Source: Pseudoclavibacter sp. RFBB5
Lineage (GTDB): Bacteria; Actinomycetota; Actinomycetes; Actinomycetales; Microbacteriaceae
NCBI RefSeq assembly: GCF_002931555.1
Contig: NZ_PSTZ01000003.1
Span: forward strand, 231,736-295,735
DNA: 64,000 bases
Reading direction: 5' to 3'
The notes under the pieces: generated by a model
The model's input: only the letters and a program-made list of their open reading frames with translations
Database searches by the model: none
What the model was told of the DNA's origin: nothing
Shown: positions 18,509 to 27,322 of the stretch, piece after piece
How positions within the stretch are numbered: the first letter of the stretch is position 1
How the letters are laid out: the number at the start of each line of letters is the position of its first letter
Translations under genes and position numbers: made by a program

Positions 18509-19443
18509 GCCGTATCGCCGAGTCGCTCTTCTGGATCGGCCGCTATGTCGAGCGGGCCGACGGCACCGCGCGCATCCTGGACGTGCACCTGCAGCTGCTG
18601 CTCGAGGACCCGTGGGTCGACGAGGCGACGGCCTGCCGCTCGCTCCTGAGCGTCATGGGCGCTGCGGATGTGCAGCCGGATGCCGAGCTGACCCGCTCTG
18701 ACGTGCTGAACCTCATGGCCGTCGACCGCTCGCAGCCCGCCTCGATCGCCTACTCGGTGAACGCGGCCCGCGAGAACGCTCGCCGCGCCCGTGAGATCGT
18801 GTCGACGGAGCTGTGGGAGTGCCTCAACGCCACCTACTCGCGCATGCCGTTCAGCGTGCGCCAGGAGAAGGTGCACGACCTGTTCGCGTGGGTTCGCGAG
18901 CGCTCGGCGCTCGCGGTGGGTGTCGTCAACTCGGCGGCGAGCCGCGACGACGCGTACCAGTTCATGATGCTCGGCCGCTCGCTCGAGCGCGCCGACATGA
19001 CGGCACGCCTGCTCGCGACGCGTTCGCTCACGGAGGCGTCCGGCGCTTCCTGGACGACGATCCTCCGCTCGTGCGGCGCGTATGAGTCGTACCTGCGCAC
19101 CTATCACGGCATGCCCTCCGCGGCGAACGCGGCGGAGTTCCTGCTCCTCGACCGTCTCTTCCCACGGTCGATCCAGTACTCGGTGTCGACGGCGCTCTCC
19201 TGCCTCTACGACATCCAGCCCCGCCACGAGCGCGGCGGCCGCGTCGGAGTCACCGACCAGGCACAGCGCCTGCTCGGCCAGATCTCGTCCGACCTCGAGT
19301 ACCGGCCCATCCACGACACCCTGGCCGACCTGCCCCGCTACATGGATGGCGTGCAGGACGCGGTGTCTCGGGCCTCCGAGGCCATCCGCCAGCGCTACTT
19401 CCCGTCGATCACAGCCCCGAGCTGGGTGGGAGACAACTCATGA
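18502..19443 (+). CDS. Alpha-E domain protein
   Basis: A 313-residue all-helical protein of the alpha-E family. The N-terminus LSRIAESLFWIGRYVERA is the family hallmark, and a second related segment MMLGRSLERADMTARLL occurs near residue 155, so the domain seems to consist of repeated helical units. It is almost always encoded between a permuted ATP-grasp and a transglutaminase, as here (seven-base overlap before, four-base overlap after). Its biochemical role is not established; it may hold the peptide or substrate for the partner enzymes. Confidence 0.92.
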   Translation: MLSRIAESLFWIGRYVERADGTARILDVHLQLLLEDPWVDEATACRSLLSVMGAADVQPDAELTRSDVLNLMAVDRSQPASIAYSVNAARENARRAREIVSTELWECLNATYSRMPFSVRQEKVHDLFAWVRERSALAVGVVNSAASRDDAYQFMMLGRSLERADMTARLLATRSLTEASGASWTTILRSCGAYESYLRTYHGMPSAANAAEFLLLDRLFPRSIQYSVSTALSCLYDIQPRHERGGRVGVTDQAQRLLGQISSDLEYRPIHDTLADLPRYMDGVQDAVSRASEAIRQRYFPSITAPSWVGDNS

Positions 19444-20288
19444 GCCGCATCCGCATCCGCCACTCCACCGGCTTCCGGTACGAGGGCGACGTCACGACCT
19501 CGTACAACGAGGCCCGCATGCTGCCGATGGCCAACAACGGCCAGTTCGTGCTGTTCGGGCACCTCGATGTCACGCCGCACTCGTCGACGCACAACTACTC
19601 CGACTACTGGGGTACGAAGGTGACGGCGTTCGAGGTGCTGAACCCGCACTCGGAGCTGTCGCTGACGGCGTCGAGCCTCGTCGAGGTGCGGCAGCGTCCC
19701 GAGGCCGGGCAGCTGTCGCTGAGCTGGGATGAGCTCGCGCGCGAGCGGCTCCGCAGCGTCGAGCTCGTCGAGCAGACGGCGCAGACGCGCCTCACGATGC
19801 CGCCGGAGGATGTCAAGGCGCTCGCGGCTGAGGTCAAGGGCGCGAACACCGGACCGGCATCCACGGCGATGGAGATCCTGCACCTCGTCTACGAGGCCGT
19901 CGCCTACGAGGGCGGAGTGACGGGCGTCCGCACGACGGCCGCCGAGGCGTGGGAGCACAAGCGCGGCGTCTGCCAGGACATCTCGCACATCGCGCTCGGA
20001 GCGCTTCGAGCTGCCGGGATTCCCGCGATCTACGTGTCCGGCTACCTGCACCCGCGGCCGAACGCCGAGATCGGTGAGACGGTGAGCGGCGAGTCGCACG
20101 CGTGGATCGAGTACTGGGACGGCGAGTGGCGAGGCTGGGACCCGACGAACGACATCCCGATCGGCGAGCGCCACGTGCTTGTCGGCCGCGGCCGCGACTA
20201 CAACGACGTGCCTCCACTGCGCGGCGTGTACGCGGGACCGTTCTCCTCGCAGCTGTTCGTGAAGGTCGACATCACGCGGGAGGCCTAG
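19440..20288 (+). CDS. Transglutaminase-like cysteine protease / amidase
   Basis: A 282-residue protein with an N-terminal beta-rich domain and a C-terminal transglutaminase core. The catalytic triad is visible: Cys178 in RGVCQDISH, His220 in ESHAWIEYW and Asp234 in GWDPTND. Bacterial members usually cleave peptides rather than crosslink. It starts within the stop of the alpha-E gene (ATGA overlap), so the three proteins are made together; the enzyme probably acts on the product of the ATP-grasp ligase or on its target. Confidence 0.94.
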   Translation: MSRIRIRHSTGFRYEGDVTTSYNEARMLPMANNGQFVLFGHLDVTPHSSTHNYSDYWGTKVTAFEVLNPHSELSLTASSLVEVRQRPEAGQLSLSWDELARERLRSVELVEQTAQTRLTMPPEDVKALAAEVKGANTGPASTAMEILHLVYEAVAYEGGVTGVRTTAAEAWEHKRGVCQDISHIALGALRAAGIPAIYVSGYLHPRPNAEIGETVSGESHAWIEYWDGEWRGWDPTNDIPIGERHVLVGRGRDYNDVPPLRGVYAGPFSSQLFVKVDITREA

Positions 20289-20290
20289 TC

Positions 20291-21256
20291 ATGCCGGGCT
20301 CGGGCACCGGCCCGCAGGGCGGATCTGCCGGCGGTTCGCACGGCGGCTCGCAGGGTCGTGCGGATGCGCGCGGTCCGGCCGCACCGAAGCCCGACCCGAC
20401 CGGTGCGCCGGCGACGTTCGTGGTCCCGACGGGTCATGGCGTGGACGTGCACGTCTACGAGTGGGCCTGCGTGTCGCCGCGCGGCGTGCTCCACCTGTCG
20501 CACGGCTCGGGTGAGCACGCGAAGCGCTACGACGCGTATGCGCGCGACCTGGTAGCCGCGGGTTACGCGGTCGTCGCGCACGACCAGCTCGGGCACGGGC
20601 AGACGGGCCTCGGCTCTCTTGGGCTCTCGGCGCTGCCGGCGACCGAGAATCGGGCCGCGCTCGAGGCGCTCGAGGACATCTCCGCCTGGGTTCGGGACCG
20701 CTACCCGCAGCTCCCGCTGATCCTGCAGGGGCACTCGTGGGGCTCGTTGCTCGCGCAGCAGCTCCTGGTGCGCGATTCGGCGTTCTTCTCGGCGTGCATC
20801 CTCACCGGCACGGCCCTCGCGTTGCCCGGTTTCACGAACCCGGGCAACCTCAACAAGCGGTTCGAGCCCGACGAGACCGGCCTCATGTGGCTGAGCCGCA
20901 ACCCGGAGGCGCGGCGAGCGTTCGCCGACGACGAGCTGTGCTTCGACATCGCGAAGACGCCCGTGTGGTCCACGCGAGGCGCGTTGCAGCTCATTCACGT
21001 CCCACCCCGTGCCGCCTCGGGGACGCTCGACGACGTGCCCGTGCTGATCCTCGCCGGCTCGGAGGATTCGGTCGGTTACGGCGAGCGCGGGCCTCGTGCC
21101 CTCGCGCGGTTGTATCGGAAGCGTTCGAAGCTCAGCGACGTGACGCTCAAGATCTACCCGGAGGCGCGGCACGAGCTGCTCAACGAGCTGAACCGTGACG
21201 AGGTCATCGCCGACATCGTCGCGTGGCTGGATGCGCGCATCCCGCCGCTCTTGTAG
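20291..21256 (+). CDS. Alpha/beta hydrolase (monoacylglycerol-lipase-like)
   Basis: A 321-residue serine hydrolase. The first 40 residues are Gly/Ser/Pro-rich and probably disordered. The core shows the oxyanion HGSGEHAKRY segment typical of serine aminopeptidase S33/monoacylglycerol lipases (about residues 71-80), the nucleophile elbow GHSWGS, an acidic residue in LAGSEDSVGYG and the final His in YPEARHELLNE. The ATG at 20291 is two bases after the transglutaminase stop, so it belongs to the same operon. Longer open frame upstream is an overlap with that gene. Substrate unknown, possibly a lipid ester or peptide. Confidence 0.9.
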   Translation: MPGSGTGPQGGSAGGSHGGSQGRADARGPAAPKPDPTGAPATFVVPTGHGVDVHVYEWACVSPRGVLHLSHGSGEHAKRYDAYARDLVAAGYAVVAHDQLGHGQTGLGSLGLSALPATENRAALEALEDISAWVRDRYPQLPLILQGHSWGSLLAQQLLVRDSAFFSACILTGTALALPGFTNPGNLNKRFEPDETGLMWLSRNPEARRAFADDELCFDIAKTPVWSTRGALQLIHVPPRAASGTLDDVPVLILAGSEDSVGYGERGPRALARLYRKRSKLSDVTLKIYPEARHELLNELNRDEVIADIVAWLDARIPPLL

Positions 21257-21279
21257 CGGTTGCGCCGTAGAGTGCTTCC

Positions 21280-22329
21280 ATGCACGGTGAGTACAAGGTT
21301 CCTGGCGGGAAGCTCGTCACAGTCGACCTCGAGGTGGAGGGCGGTCGGATCGTCGACGCGCACCTCGCGGGCGATTTCTTCCTCGAGCCAGACGAGGCGC
21401 TCGACGACATCAACGGCGCGCTGAACGGGTTGCCTGCGGACGCGAGCGCGGAGGAGATCACGGCCGCGGTGCGCGATGGTCTTCGGGAGGATGCGCAGCT
21501 GCTCGGCGTCACGCCTGAGGCCGTCGGCGTGGTGGTCCGCCGGGCCGTGCTCGGTGCCCGCGACTGGCGCGCGTACGACTGGCAGATCCTGCATCCGGGG
21601 CCCCTGACGCCTCGCGAGCATGTCGCTCTCGACCAGGTGCTGACCGAGGAGGTCGGCGCTGGCCGACGCCCCGCGACGCTGCGCCTGTGGGAGTGGGACG
21701 AGACGGCCGTCGTGCTCGGCTCGTTCCAGTCGGTGAAGAACGAGGTCGACCAGGAGAACCTCGACAAGTACGGGGTGCAGCTCGTGCGGCGCATCACGGG
21801 TGGCGGCGCCATGTTCATGGAGGCCGGCTCGGTGGTGACGTACTCGCTGTACGTGCCGAGCGATCTTGTGCACGGCATGTCGTTCGCGGAGTCGTACGCC
21901 TTCCTCGACTCGTGGGTGCTGGATGCGCTGCACGGCCTCGGCATCAACGCCAGGTACGAGCCGCTCAACGACATCGCGAGCCCGTCTGGCAAGATCGGTG
22001 GAGCCGCGCAGAAGCGCCTGGGTTCCGGCGCGGTGCTGCACCACGCGACCTTGAGCTACGACATCGACGGCGACCGCATGACGGAGGTGCTGCGCATCGG
22101 CCGCGAGAAGCTGAGCGACAAGGGCACGCAGTCCGCGAACAAGCGCGTGAGCCCCCTGCGGTCGCAGACGGGCATGGAGCGCTCGGCGATCATCGACCAC
22201 TTCAAGACGACGTTTGTGGAGCACTATGGCGGTACGCCCGCCGAGCTGTCGGACGAGGAACTCGCGCGGGCTCGTGAGCTGGCGCAGTCGAAGTTCGCGT
22301 CGAGGGAGTGGACGCACCGGGTTCCGTAG
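21280..22329 (+). CDS. Lipoate-protein ligase A family protein with N-terminal accessory domain
   Basis: A 349-residue protein. Residues 1-90 resemble the small accessory domain that follows the catalytic domain in standard LplA; residues from about 105 form the ligase core with RRITGGGAMF (about 172-181) and KIGGAAQKR, where the lysine is the expected lipoyl-AMP contact. The order accessory-then-catalytic is the reverse of E. coli LplA. It probably attaches lipoate or a similar acyl group to carrier proteins. TAGAGT six bases before the ATG suggests its own leaderless promoter despite the short gap after the hydrolase. Confidence 0.88.
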   Translation: MHGEYKVPGGKLVTVDLEVEGGRIVDAHLAGDFFLEPDEALDDINGALNGLPADASAEEITAAVRDGLREDAQLLGVTPEAVGVVVRRAVLGARDWRAYDWQILHPGPLTPREHVALDQVLTEEVGAGRRPATLRLWEWDETAVVLGSFQSVKNEVDQENLDKYGVQLVRRITGGGAMFMEAGSVVTYSLYVPSDLVHGMSFAESYAFLDSWVLDALHGLGINARYEPLNDIASPSGKIGGAAQKRLGSGAVLHHATLSYDIDGDRMTEVLRIGREKLSDKGTQSANKRVSPLRSQTGMERSAIIDHFKTTFVEHYGGTPAELSDEELARARELAQSKFASREWTHRVP

Positions 22330-22371
22330 CTTCGGACGCTGCGGTGGTCGCGTGCAGTACCGTCATGCGCA

Positions 22372-22400
22372 GCTGATTCGCCGTGCTGGCGCGAATCAGC
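22372..22400. terminator. 10-bp hairpin between convergent genes
   Basis: GCTGATTCGC (22372-22381) pairs exactly with 22391-22400 around a nine-base loop. It lies after the lipoate-ligase-like gene and overlaps the last codons of the convergent membrane-protein gene, so it may terminate transcription from the left. Confidence 0.55.
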
Positions 22401-22827
22401 GTGGTCGGGTTTCGATGGGAGTTGTCCCGTATCGCGCCATGAGCAGGAGGACAAGCGCGCTCCCGGCGAGGAGCCCGTCGGCGATTCCGGCAGGGAGCAT
22501 GAACATCATGAGCGTCAGCGTGATGAAGCAATTCAGGAGGGTGAGCGCGAAGCCCCACATGCGGTTCCGCAGAAGACCGATCGCGCCGACGATGCGCAGG
22601 GCCGCGAAGACCCCGCTCATGGCCATCATCAGGTACAGGTGCTCGTCGAAGAACGGCACGATGAACGAGAAGCCGCGCTCCATGACGGATGCGTCGGCAT
22701 CGACGGCGAGCAGGACGATCAGGCCGAGGAACGGGATGCCCTCCATCAGGACTCCCTGCACGAGCTGAAGGACCGCCGCCCACTTCAGGTGCGGGCCGGT
22801 TCTGGATTCCGTGCGGCGTTCTCTCAC
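22396..22827 (-). CDS. Small four-helix membrane protein, function unknown
   Basis: A 143-residue protein with about four hydrophobic segments, beginning with a basic N-terminus. The pattern (spans near 18-37, 46-65, 75-92 and 95-118, with a Met-rich third span) looks like a DoxX-like or DUF-type small membrane protein, but no diagnostic motif is present. It borders the T7SS accessory region on its left side. Confidence 0.7.
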   Translation of the reverse strand: MRERRTESRTGPHLKWAAVLQLVQGVLMEGIPFLGLIVLLAVDADASVMERGFSFIVPFFDEHLYLMMAMSGVFAALRIVGAIGLLRNRMWGFALTLLNCFITLTLMMFMLPAGIADGLLAGSALVLLLMARYGTTPIETRPR

Positions 22828-22917
22828 GGGGCGAGTCTAGACGCGAGCGAACGACGGGATGCTCGTCGAGCGAAGAACGCGAATTCACTCCTGTGGTCTG
22901 CTTTCAGGCTTACCGGC

Positions 22918-22961
22918 GGGTAGAAGTCCCCATCGCGCGGATCCGCCAAGGCCCGTAGCCT
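22918..22961 (+). promoter_or_regulatory. Promoter of effector cassette 1 with GGGKANNNNTMCCC dyad
   Basis: The dyad GGGTAGAAGTCCCC is at 22918-22931, followed directly by CATCGCG, and a -10-like TAGCCT is at 22956-22961, 24 bases after the dyad. No -35 box resembling TTGACA occurs at the right distance, so the dyad could be the binding site of an activator. The same arrangement recurs at 30320 and, with a 23-base gap, at 36744. Confidence 0.6.
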
Positions 22962-22987
22962 GGCCAGGCGATTCACTTGGGGGGCCG

Positions 22988-23107
22988 ATGGGCGCAGGAG
23001 TAGGTGTTTTCGCGCGTCCGCGCGCCGTGGGGGTTGCTCGGCATCCGCTGCCACGTGGGCGATCAGGTGAACGTGGGCAAGTCGCCTCGGCCGGGGGCCC
23101 GCGATGA
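22988..23107 (+). CDS. Possible 39-codon leader reading frame
   Basis: An ATG at 22988 preceded by a G-rich GGGGGG stretch opens a 39-residue, Arg/Gly-rich frame whose TGA (23105-23107) overlaps the ATG of the next gene as ATGA. It lies within the transcript predicted from the 22956 promoter. It may be a coupled leader peptide, or only the untranslated leader of the next gene. The peptide resembles nothing I know. Confidence 0.3.
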   Translation: MGAGVGVFARPRAVGVARHPLPRGRSGERGQVASAGGPR

Positions 23108-24153
23108 AGCAGTCGCATCCGATCGCGGACGAGTTCACGGCCGAGTTCAACGTCTTCCGGGCGTCGTCGTCGAGGGTGACGTTGTCGATGCCGCTGTGGG
23201 CGTTCATCATGGACAGCCGTTCGGCGAGCCTGCGGCCGGTGCTGGTCACGAGGGCTGACGCGCACGTCTCTCGCTTCGTGTTGGAGGAACTGCGCGCCGC
23301 GAACGGCCAGTGGGCAGTCGATACCGGCTCGGGGGTGTACGACACGCGTTCGGGGTATCGGCTTCGCGGGTTCTCGGAGCTCTGGATGGGGGTGCCTGCT
23401 GGTCGACACCGACTCGAGGGTTTCGAGGCGACTCGGTCGAGCGGGCTTGGGGCGCTGAGTTTCGATATGCATGTGCGCACACGGGCGGAGAAGCAGGCTC
23501 GTGTGGGGGCAGTGGTGCGCCATCTGTTTGCTGGCCTGGGTGGCGAGACCCCTGAGCGGTGGGGGCGCTATGACCCGCTGACGCAGCCGTGGTCGGAGGA
23601 CGCGCTCACGGAGGAGCTGCGCCGCGAGATGCCGGTAGCCCGGCGGCGGTATGTGGCCGGGAGTGGCGGCGCGGTGGGCAGTGTGTCGGCCGCGCGTTCC
23701 CGCGACGGTGTTCTGGTGCAGGCGCGCGGCGTGGTGCCGATCGGCACGTACGAGCGGCCTGGAGACGGTGCGGGGTTGTCGTTGGAGGCGGTGCCGACAG
23801 TTCTGCCGACGCTGGTGGAGCTGGGTGAGCGCTTCGTGCCGAACGTCGTGCTGGTCTCCCACGTGCAGGTGGAGGAGCGGCTGGGCTCAGTCGGGCAGTC
23901 CGTGGGTCTTCGGCCTGCGGATGTGCCGATCGCGGCCCTGCTGGGCGCGAGGGCGGTGCGCGACCTTCGCATCGACGTGGATCGGGTTCGCGAGGAGTTC
24001 GGTGCGGTGCCGGTTGGTTCGCGGCGTGCTCCGTCGTTGATTGTCGGATTCAGCGAGCTGGCGCCGTTCTGGCACCGCTTGCGGGCGTTTGCCCATGACC
24101 TCGACGAGGAGCGTCTCGGCATGGCGCTGTCGGCTGAGCTTGGGGGTGTGTGA
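23104..24153 (+). CDS. DUF6177-like T7SS-cassette protein (copy 1)
   Basis: A 349-residue cytoplasmic protein with no membrane segment, paralogous along its length to the protein at 30409-31542. Shared landmarks are RVTLS, LRP(V/I)LVT..(D/Q)AHVS.FV, ERWG..(D/E)PL.Q.WS and LLGARAVRDL.ID. It resembles the DUF6177 family found beside actinobacterial T7SS genes, whose function is unknown. It heads a four-gene cassette that ends in a toxin, so a role in effector handling or targeting is an inference. Codon use is looser (more TTG, GGT, GTG) than in copy 2, suggesting a different origin. Confidence 0.8.
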   Translation: MKQSHPIADEFTAEFNVFRASSSRVTLSMPLWAFIMDSRSASLRPVLVTRADAHVSRFVLEELRAANGQWAVDTGSGVYDTRSGYRLRGFSELWMGVPAGRHRLEGFEATRSSGLGALSFDMHVRTRAEKQARVGAVVRHLFAGLGGETPERWGRYDPLTQPWSEDALTEELRREMPVARRRYVAGSGGAVGSVSAARSRDGVLVQARGVVPIGTYERPGDGAGLSLEAVPTVLPTLVELGERFVPNVVLVSHVQVEERLGSVGQSVGLRPADVPIAALLGARAVRDLRIDVDRVREEFGAVPVGSRRAPSLIVGFSELAPFWHRLRAFAHDLDEERLGMALSAELGGV

Positions 24154-24154
24154 C

Positions 24155-24496
24155 GTGCCTCTGGAGTTGGTGATGTTGAGCGATGTGATGCCGTCGCAGG
24201 AGTTGCAGTTCGGTGCGGCGAAGGGGCTGCACCCGAATGGTCAGGTGGCGCACTTCCTGGACGGCGCGGTGCTGCAGTACTTCGACGCCGAATGGTGCCC
24301 GTTGCTGACGGTGTACGAGACGGCGCCGGTGTTCGATTCGGTGGGGGCGCGGGCGTCGATTCGTGGTGCTCCGGCGTCGTTGTCGTTGTCGTTGTGGACG
24401 GAGATGACGGTGCCAGCGGGGGAGCTGGCGCCGGGGCGCGAGTTGGCGGAGCGGATCGCTGCGGCGACTGCAGGTGTGATCAGAGAGCGAGTGTGA
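24155..24496 (+). CDS. 113-residue T7SS-cassette protein (copy 1)
   Basis: A small protein starting at the GTG at 24155, one base after the stop of the preceding gene; a longer frame from 24041 is only overlap. It is paralogous to the protein at 31545-31880: both begin P(L/I)ELV(M/L)LS(D/E)V, share HP(N/E)GQ(V/L) and LLTV(Y/F)E, and end in a (R/E)ERV sequence after an Ala-rich helix. No membrane segment. The fixed position between the DUF6177-like and DUF6507-like genes suggests a partner role in a chaperone- or adaptor-like complex, but this is inference only. Confidence 0.75.
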   Translation: MPLELVMLSDVMPSQELQFGAAKGLHPNGQVAHFLDGAVLQYFDAEWCPLLTVYETAPVFDSVGARASIRGAPASLSLSLWTEMTVPAGELAPGRELAERIAAATAGVIRERV

Positions 24497-24500
24497 CGCG

Positions 24501-24869
24501 ATGGCGGAGTGGCAGATCAACCCGGGCGGTGTGAAGACAGTGCTGACCGCGGTGATCGGGGCAGAGTCTGAGGTGCTCCCCACGGTGAGCGCGGAGAACG
24601 TGGCCGGGGTGCTGAGCGCGTTGGCGTGGGGTGGCGAGTGGACGGCGTGTGTGGGCTCGGCGGTGCAGGGGCTGGTGACAGACCAGCAGGCGAGCGTGGA
24701 CACCATCTGCCAGACGATCTCCGCAGGGGTGACAGGTGTGTCGAACGCGACGCTCGCGTACGAGGCGGGGCAGACGGCCATGGCCGCGTCCTTCCAGTCG
24801 GAGATGATGGCGTCGGCAGAGGACGGGGACTTCTCGTTCTTCGACCAGTACGGATATCAAGGTGCCTGA
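24501..24869 (+). CDS. DUF6507-like WXG100-size protein (copy 1)
   Basis: A 122-residue helical protein of WXG100 size. It begins AEWQINPGGVKTVL and ends in a DGDFSFF segment; its paralogue at 31882-32250 has the same ends. The pattern matches DUF6507 proteins of actinobacteria, found next to ESAT-6-like genes. It directly precedes and overlaps (eight bases) the long toxin gene, the position in which small helical partners of LXG-type effectors are usually encoded, so it is probably the toxin's export partner. ATG at 24501 follows the previous stop by four bases. Confidence 0.8.
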   Translation: MAEWQINPGGVKTVLTAVIGAESEVLPTVSAENVAGVLSALAWGGEWTACVGSAVQGLVTDQQASVDTICQTISAGVTGVSNATLAYEAGQTAMAASFQSEMMASAEDGDFSFFDQYGYQGA

Positions 24870-27312
24870 GGCACACGGCGCCGACCCGGGCGGCCTCATC
24901 GACCCGGCCCTGTTCCCCTGCAAGTCTGCCGACCTAAACACGGAGACCATCGCGTCGGGCGGCGACCAGCTCGCGTCGATGGGCACGAACCTGAAGTCGA
25001 AGGTCGATGCCGTGGAAACGGCGTGGACTCCGATCGCCGAGCCCTACCAGGCGCCGGAGCAGGAGAGCGTGTACGCGCTGATGACGCCAGCGGTGGATGC
25101 GGCTGGCGACGTGTCCTCGCGATTCACGTCGGCGCAGGGGCACATCGACACGTACGCGTCGTCGCTGTCGACGATCAAGACCACGCTGGCTGATCTTGAA
25201 ACGCGAGCGGCTGACTTCCGGACTGAAGCGCTCGCCGGGTACAAGAGGTACGTAGACAGCCAGGGCAAGGTGCCCGAGATGTCGCTCAGCTACAACAAGC
25301 CGAACGTGCTCGTGGACTGCTCGTGGGAGGAGCATCCGCCCGCGGTCGAGAAGAACGACGCTCTGCTGGCCGAGTACAACGTCATTCTCGAGTCGATCTC
25401 GACGGCCGCGACGACGTGCGCGAACAGCATCAACGGCTTGCTGACGGGCGTGTGCGCGGCGCCGTTGGTGCCGGTGACGGCCGAGCAGCTGGCTTCACTG
25501 GACGAACCGATGGCGTGGGGTTCCCCGTCGAAGGAGGCGGAAGGCGTTCAGCAGTCCATTCAGAAAGGCTTCGACAATTTCGTCGGTGGCACGTTCGAAG
25601 GCGGTAAAGCGCTGCTGGGGTTCCACCCGGTGACGGGTGAGTGGTCGGTGGCGAACATCGTGACCACGCTTGGTGGCACGGCCGATTTTCTGGTGTCGAG
25701 CGCCGCGCTCGTGTTGACGGTGCCCGCTTCATGGCTGCTGAAGGAGACCACCGGCAAGAGCGACCTCACCGACTTCCTGGACGACCGCATCAACCTCGCG
25801 GCGACGGGTTGGGGTGGGATGGTCGGTTGGGATCATCAGGCGGCCCTAGCTGGTGGTGATGGCTGGGCGAAGTGGAAGGAAGACGGCGTCGCGGCGGGCG
25901 CTGAGGTGGTGTTCGGTGGGTTGGCGATGATCGTCCCCGGGGTGAACGCGGCGAAGATCGGGACGATGGCGGCGCGGGTTCCCGGCATGGTGGCGAAGCT
26001 CCCGAACGGGGTCGCGGCAGGCGCGGCGAAGACCGCGTTGGCGTTCAGCAAAGCGGGGTCGTTCCTGGTCGGGAACAAGCCCGGGGTGACGCCGTTGTCG
26101 AAAGCGAAGGGGCTCACCTCGCCGGTGTCGTCGGCTGGTGGGCACGCGGCCCTCGACGCGTTGGGCGAGTCCGGGGGTGGACCTGGTCGCGGGCCAGACG
26201 CCCCCGAGCGGGTGCCTTCTGGTGTGCCGGTTCGGCAGCCCGAGGGAAACCCGAATCCGGCGCTGGGTGACGGGGCGGGGCGCAAACCAGGTGACGATGC
26301 GAGTGTGGACGTCCCCGAGGAGGGGCGGACCCCTGCCTCGCCAAACGGCTCCGGACCTGAGGTTCCCGCGCCGGGCCGAACCCCGGGCTCACCGGGCGGG
26401 CTGATTGACGACCACGGGGGAGTGCGTGACCCGAGTGGTCGCGGGCCTGAACTAGACGGTGACGGAAAGCCCGACGCGCGCGATCCAGAGTCGGCCTCGC
26501 TCAAGTCGGGCGTCCCAGCCTCCGATGGTGGCATCCCAGATCCGACGAGCGTCGACCCGTACAAGGCGACGCTGGGCGTCAACGACACGGTGCCGGAGCT
26601 TTCCGACGCGTTCGACAAGCTCTTCGACGACCGCACAGAGGCTGCGGCTGCGCGTGTGGAAGCGGTTGCCGCGCAGAACGCCAAACTCGCCGAGCTCGCG
26701 GAGCACGGCATCGACGTCAGCAAGAGCGAGCTGACCAAGGGCACGATCGAGAAGACAATCGCCGCACAAATCGGTGATGTGAATGCGGATCCGATGCTCG
26801 CGCCAGAGGTCAAGGCCCATCTCGCTCAGAAACTGCTTGAGCTCGAAAAGCTGTCCTGGGCGGAGCGGGACGGTTTGACTGCGCAGCTCAAACTCTCGGA
26901 GGATATGGGCGATCAGGCAGCGAAGGATGTGATTGCTTCGCAGGACGCGTCGCTTTTGTATGAGTCGAAGCCGGGTAAGCACTCGTTCGATCAGGTTGGT
27001 TTGTCGGAGGACGGGTCCACACTGGTCATCACGGAAGCGAAGGGTGGTGCCTCCTCGTTGAGCAAGGCTGGGCGTGTCTTGCCGGATGGGACTCGCGCTC
27101 CGCAAGGATCGACGATGTACTTCAACGACGTGTTCCGCGTGGACAAGCAATTGCAGCAACACCTCGCGGAGAATCCTGCGCTTGCCGAAGGGCTCGCCGA
27201 TGGGTCCATCAAGGTGTCGTACCAGCTGGTGAAAGCGAAGGAAAACGGTAGCGTCACCGTGCAAGAAATTGTGTTGAACCCGAACGCGCTCGACCTCGGA
27301 CTCGGAAAGTAA
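24862..27312 (+). CDS. T7SS polymorphic toxin 1 with PD-(D/E)XK-like nuclease tip
   Basis: An 816-residue effector starting at a GTG inside the preceding gene. Residues 1-220 are helical and LXG-like (YQAPEQESVYA near 55). Residues about 260-430 are a hydrophobic Gly/Ala-rich middle shared with toxin 2, then a Pro/Gly/Asp-rich linker (430-560), a coiled helical segment (570-690) and the tip. The tip has Asp710 in SFDQVG, Glu725 and Lys727 in ITEAKGG and a later GSTMYFNDVF: a D...ExK arrangement of restriction-endonuclease-fold toxins. The target is presumably DNA or RNA of competing cells. The 3' third has a lower G+C and different codons. The next gene, 27323-27850, is the likely immunity gene. 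Confidence 0.85.
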   Translation: MPEAHGADPGGLIDPALFPCKSADLNTETIASGGDQLASMGTNLKSKVDAVETAWTPIAEPYQAPEQESVYALMTPAVDAAGDVSSRFTSAQGHIDTYASSLSTIKTTLADLETRAADFRTEALAGYKRYVDSQGKVPEMSLSYNKPNVLVDCSWEEHPPAVEKNDALLAEYNVILESISTAATTCANSINGLLTGVCAAPLVPVTAEQLASLDEPMAWGSPSKEAEGVQQSIQKGFDNFVGGTFEGGKALLGFHPVTGEWSVANIVTTLGGTADFLVSSAALVLTVPASWLLKETTGKSDLTDFLDDRINLAATGWGGMVGWDHQAALAGGDGWAKWKEDGVAAGAEVVFGGLAMIVPGVNAAKIGTMAARVPGMVAKLPNGVAAGAAKTALAFSKAGSFLVGNKPGVTPLSKAKGLTSPVSSAGGHAALDALGESGGGPGRGPDAPERVPSGVPVRQPEGNPNPALGDGAGRKPGDDASVDVPEEGRTPASPNGSGPEVPAPGRTPGSPGGLIDDHGGVRDPSGRGPELDGDGKPDARDPESASLKSGVPASDGGIPDPTSVDPYKATLGVNDTVPELSDAFDKLFDDRTEAAAARVEAVAAQNAKLAELAEHGIDVSKSELTKGTIEKTIAAQIGDVNADPMLAPEVKAHLAQKLLELEKLSWAERDGLTAQLKLSEDMGDQAAKDVIASQDASLLYESKPGKHSFDQVGLSEDGSTLVITEAKGGASSLSKAGRVLPDGTRAPQGSTMYFNDVFRVDKQLQQHLAENPALAEGLADGSIKVSYQLVKAKENGSVTVQEIVLNPNALDLGLGK

Positions 27313-27322
27313 GGGAGAACTC

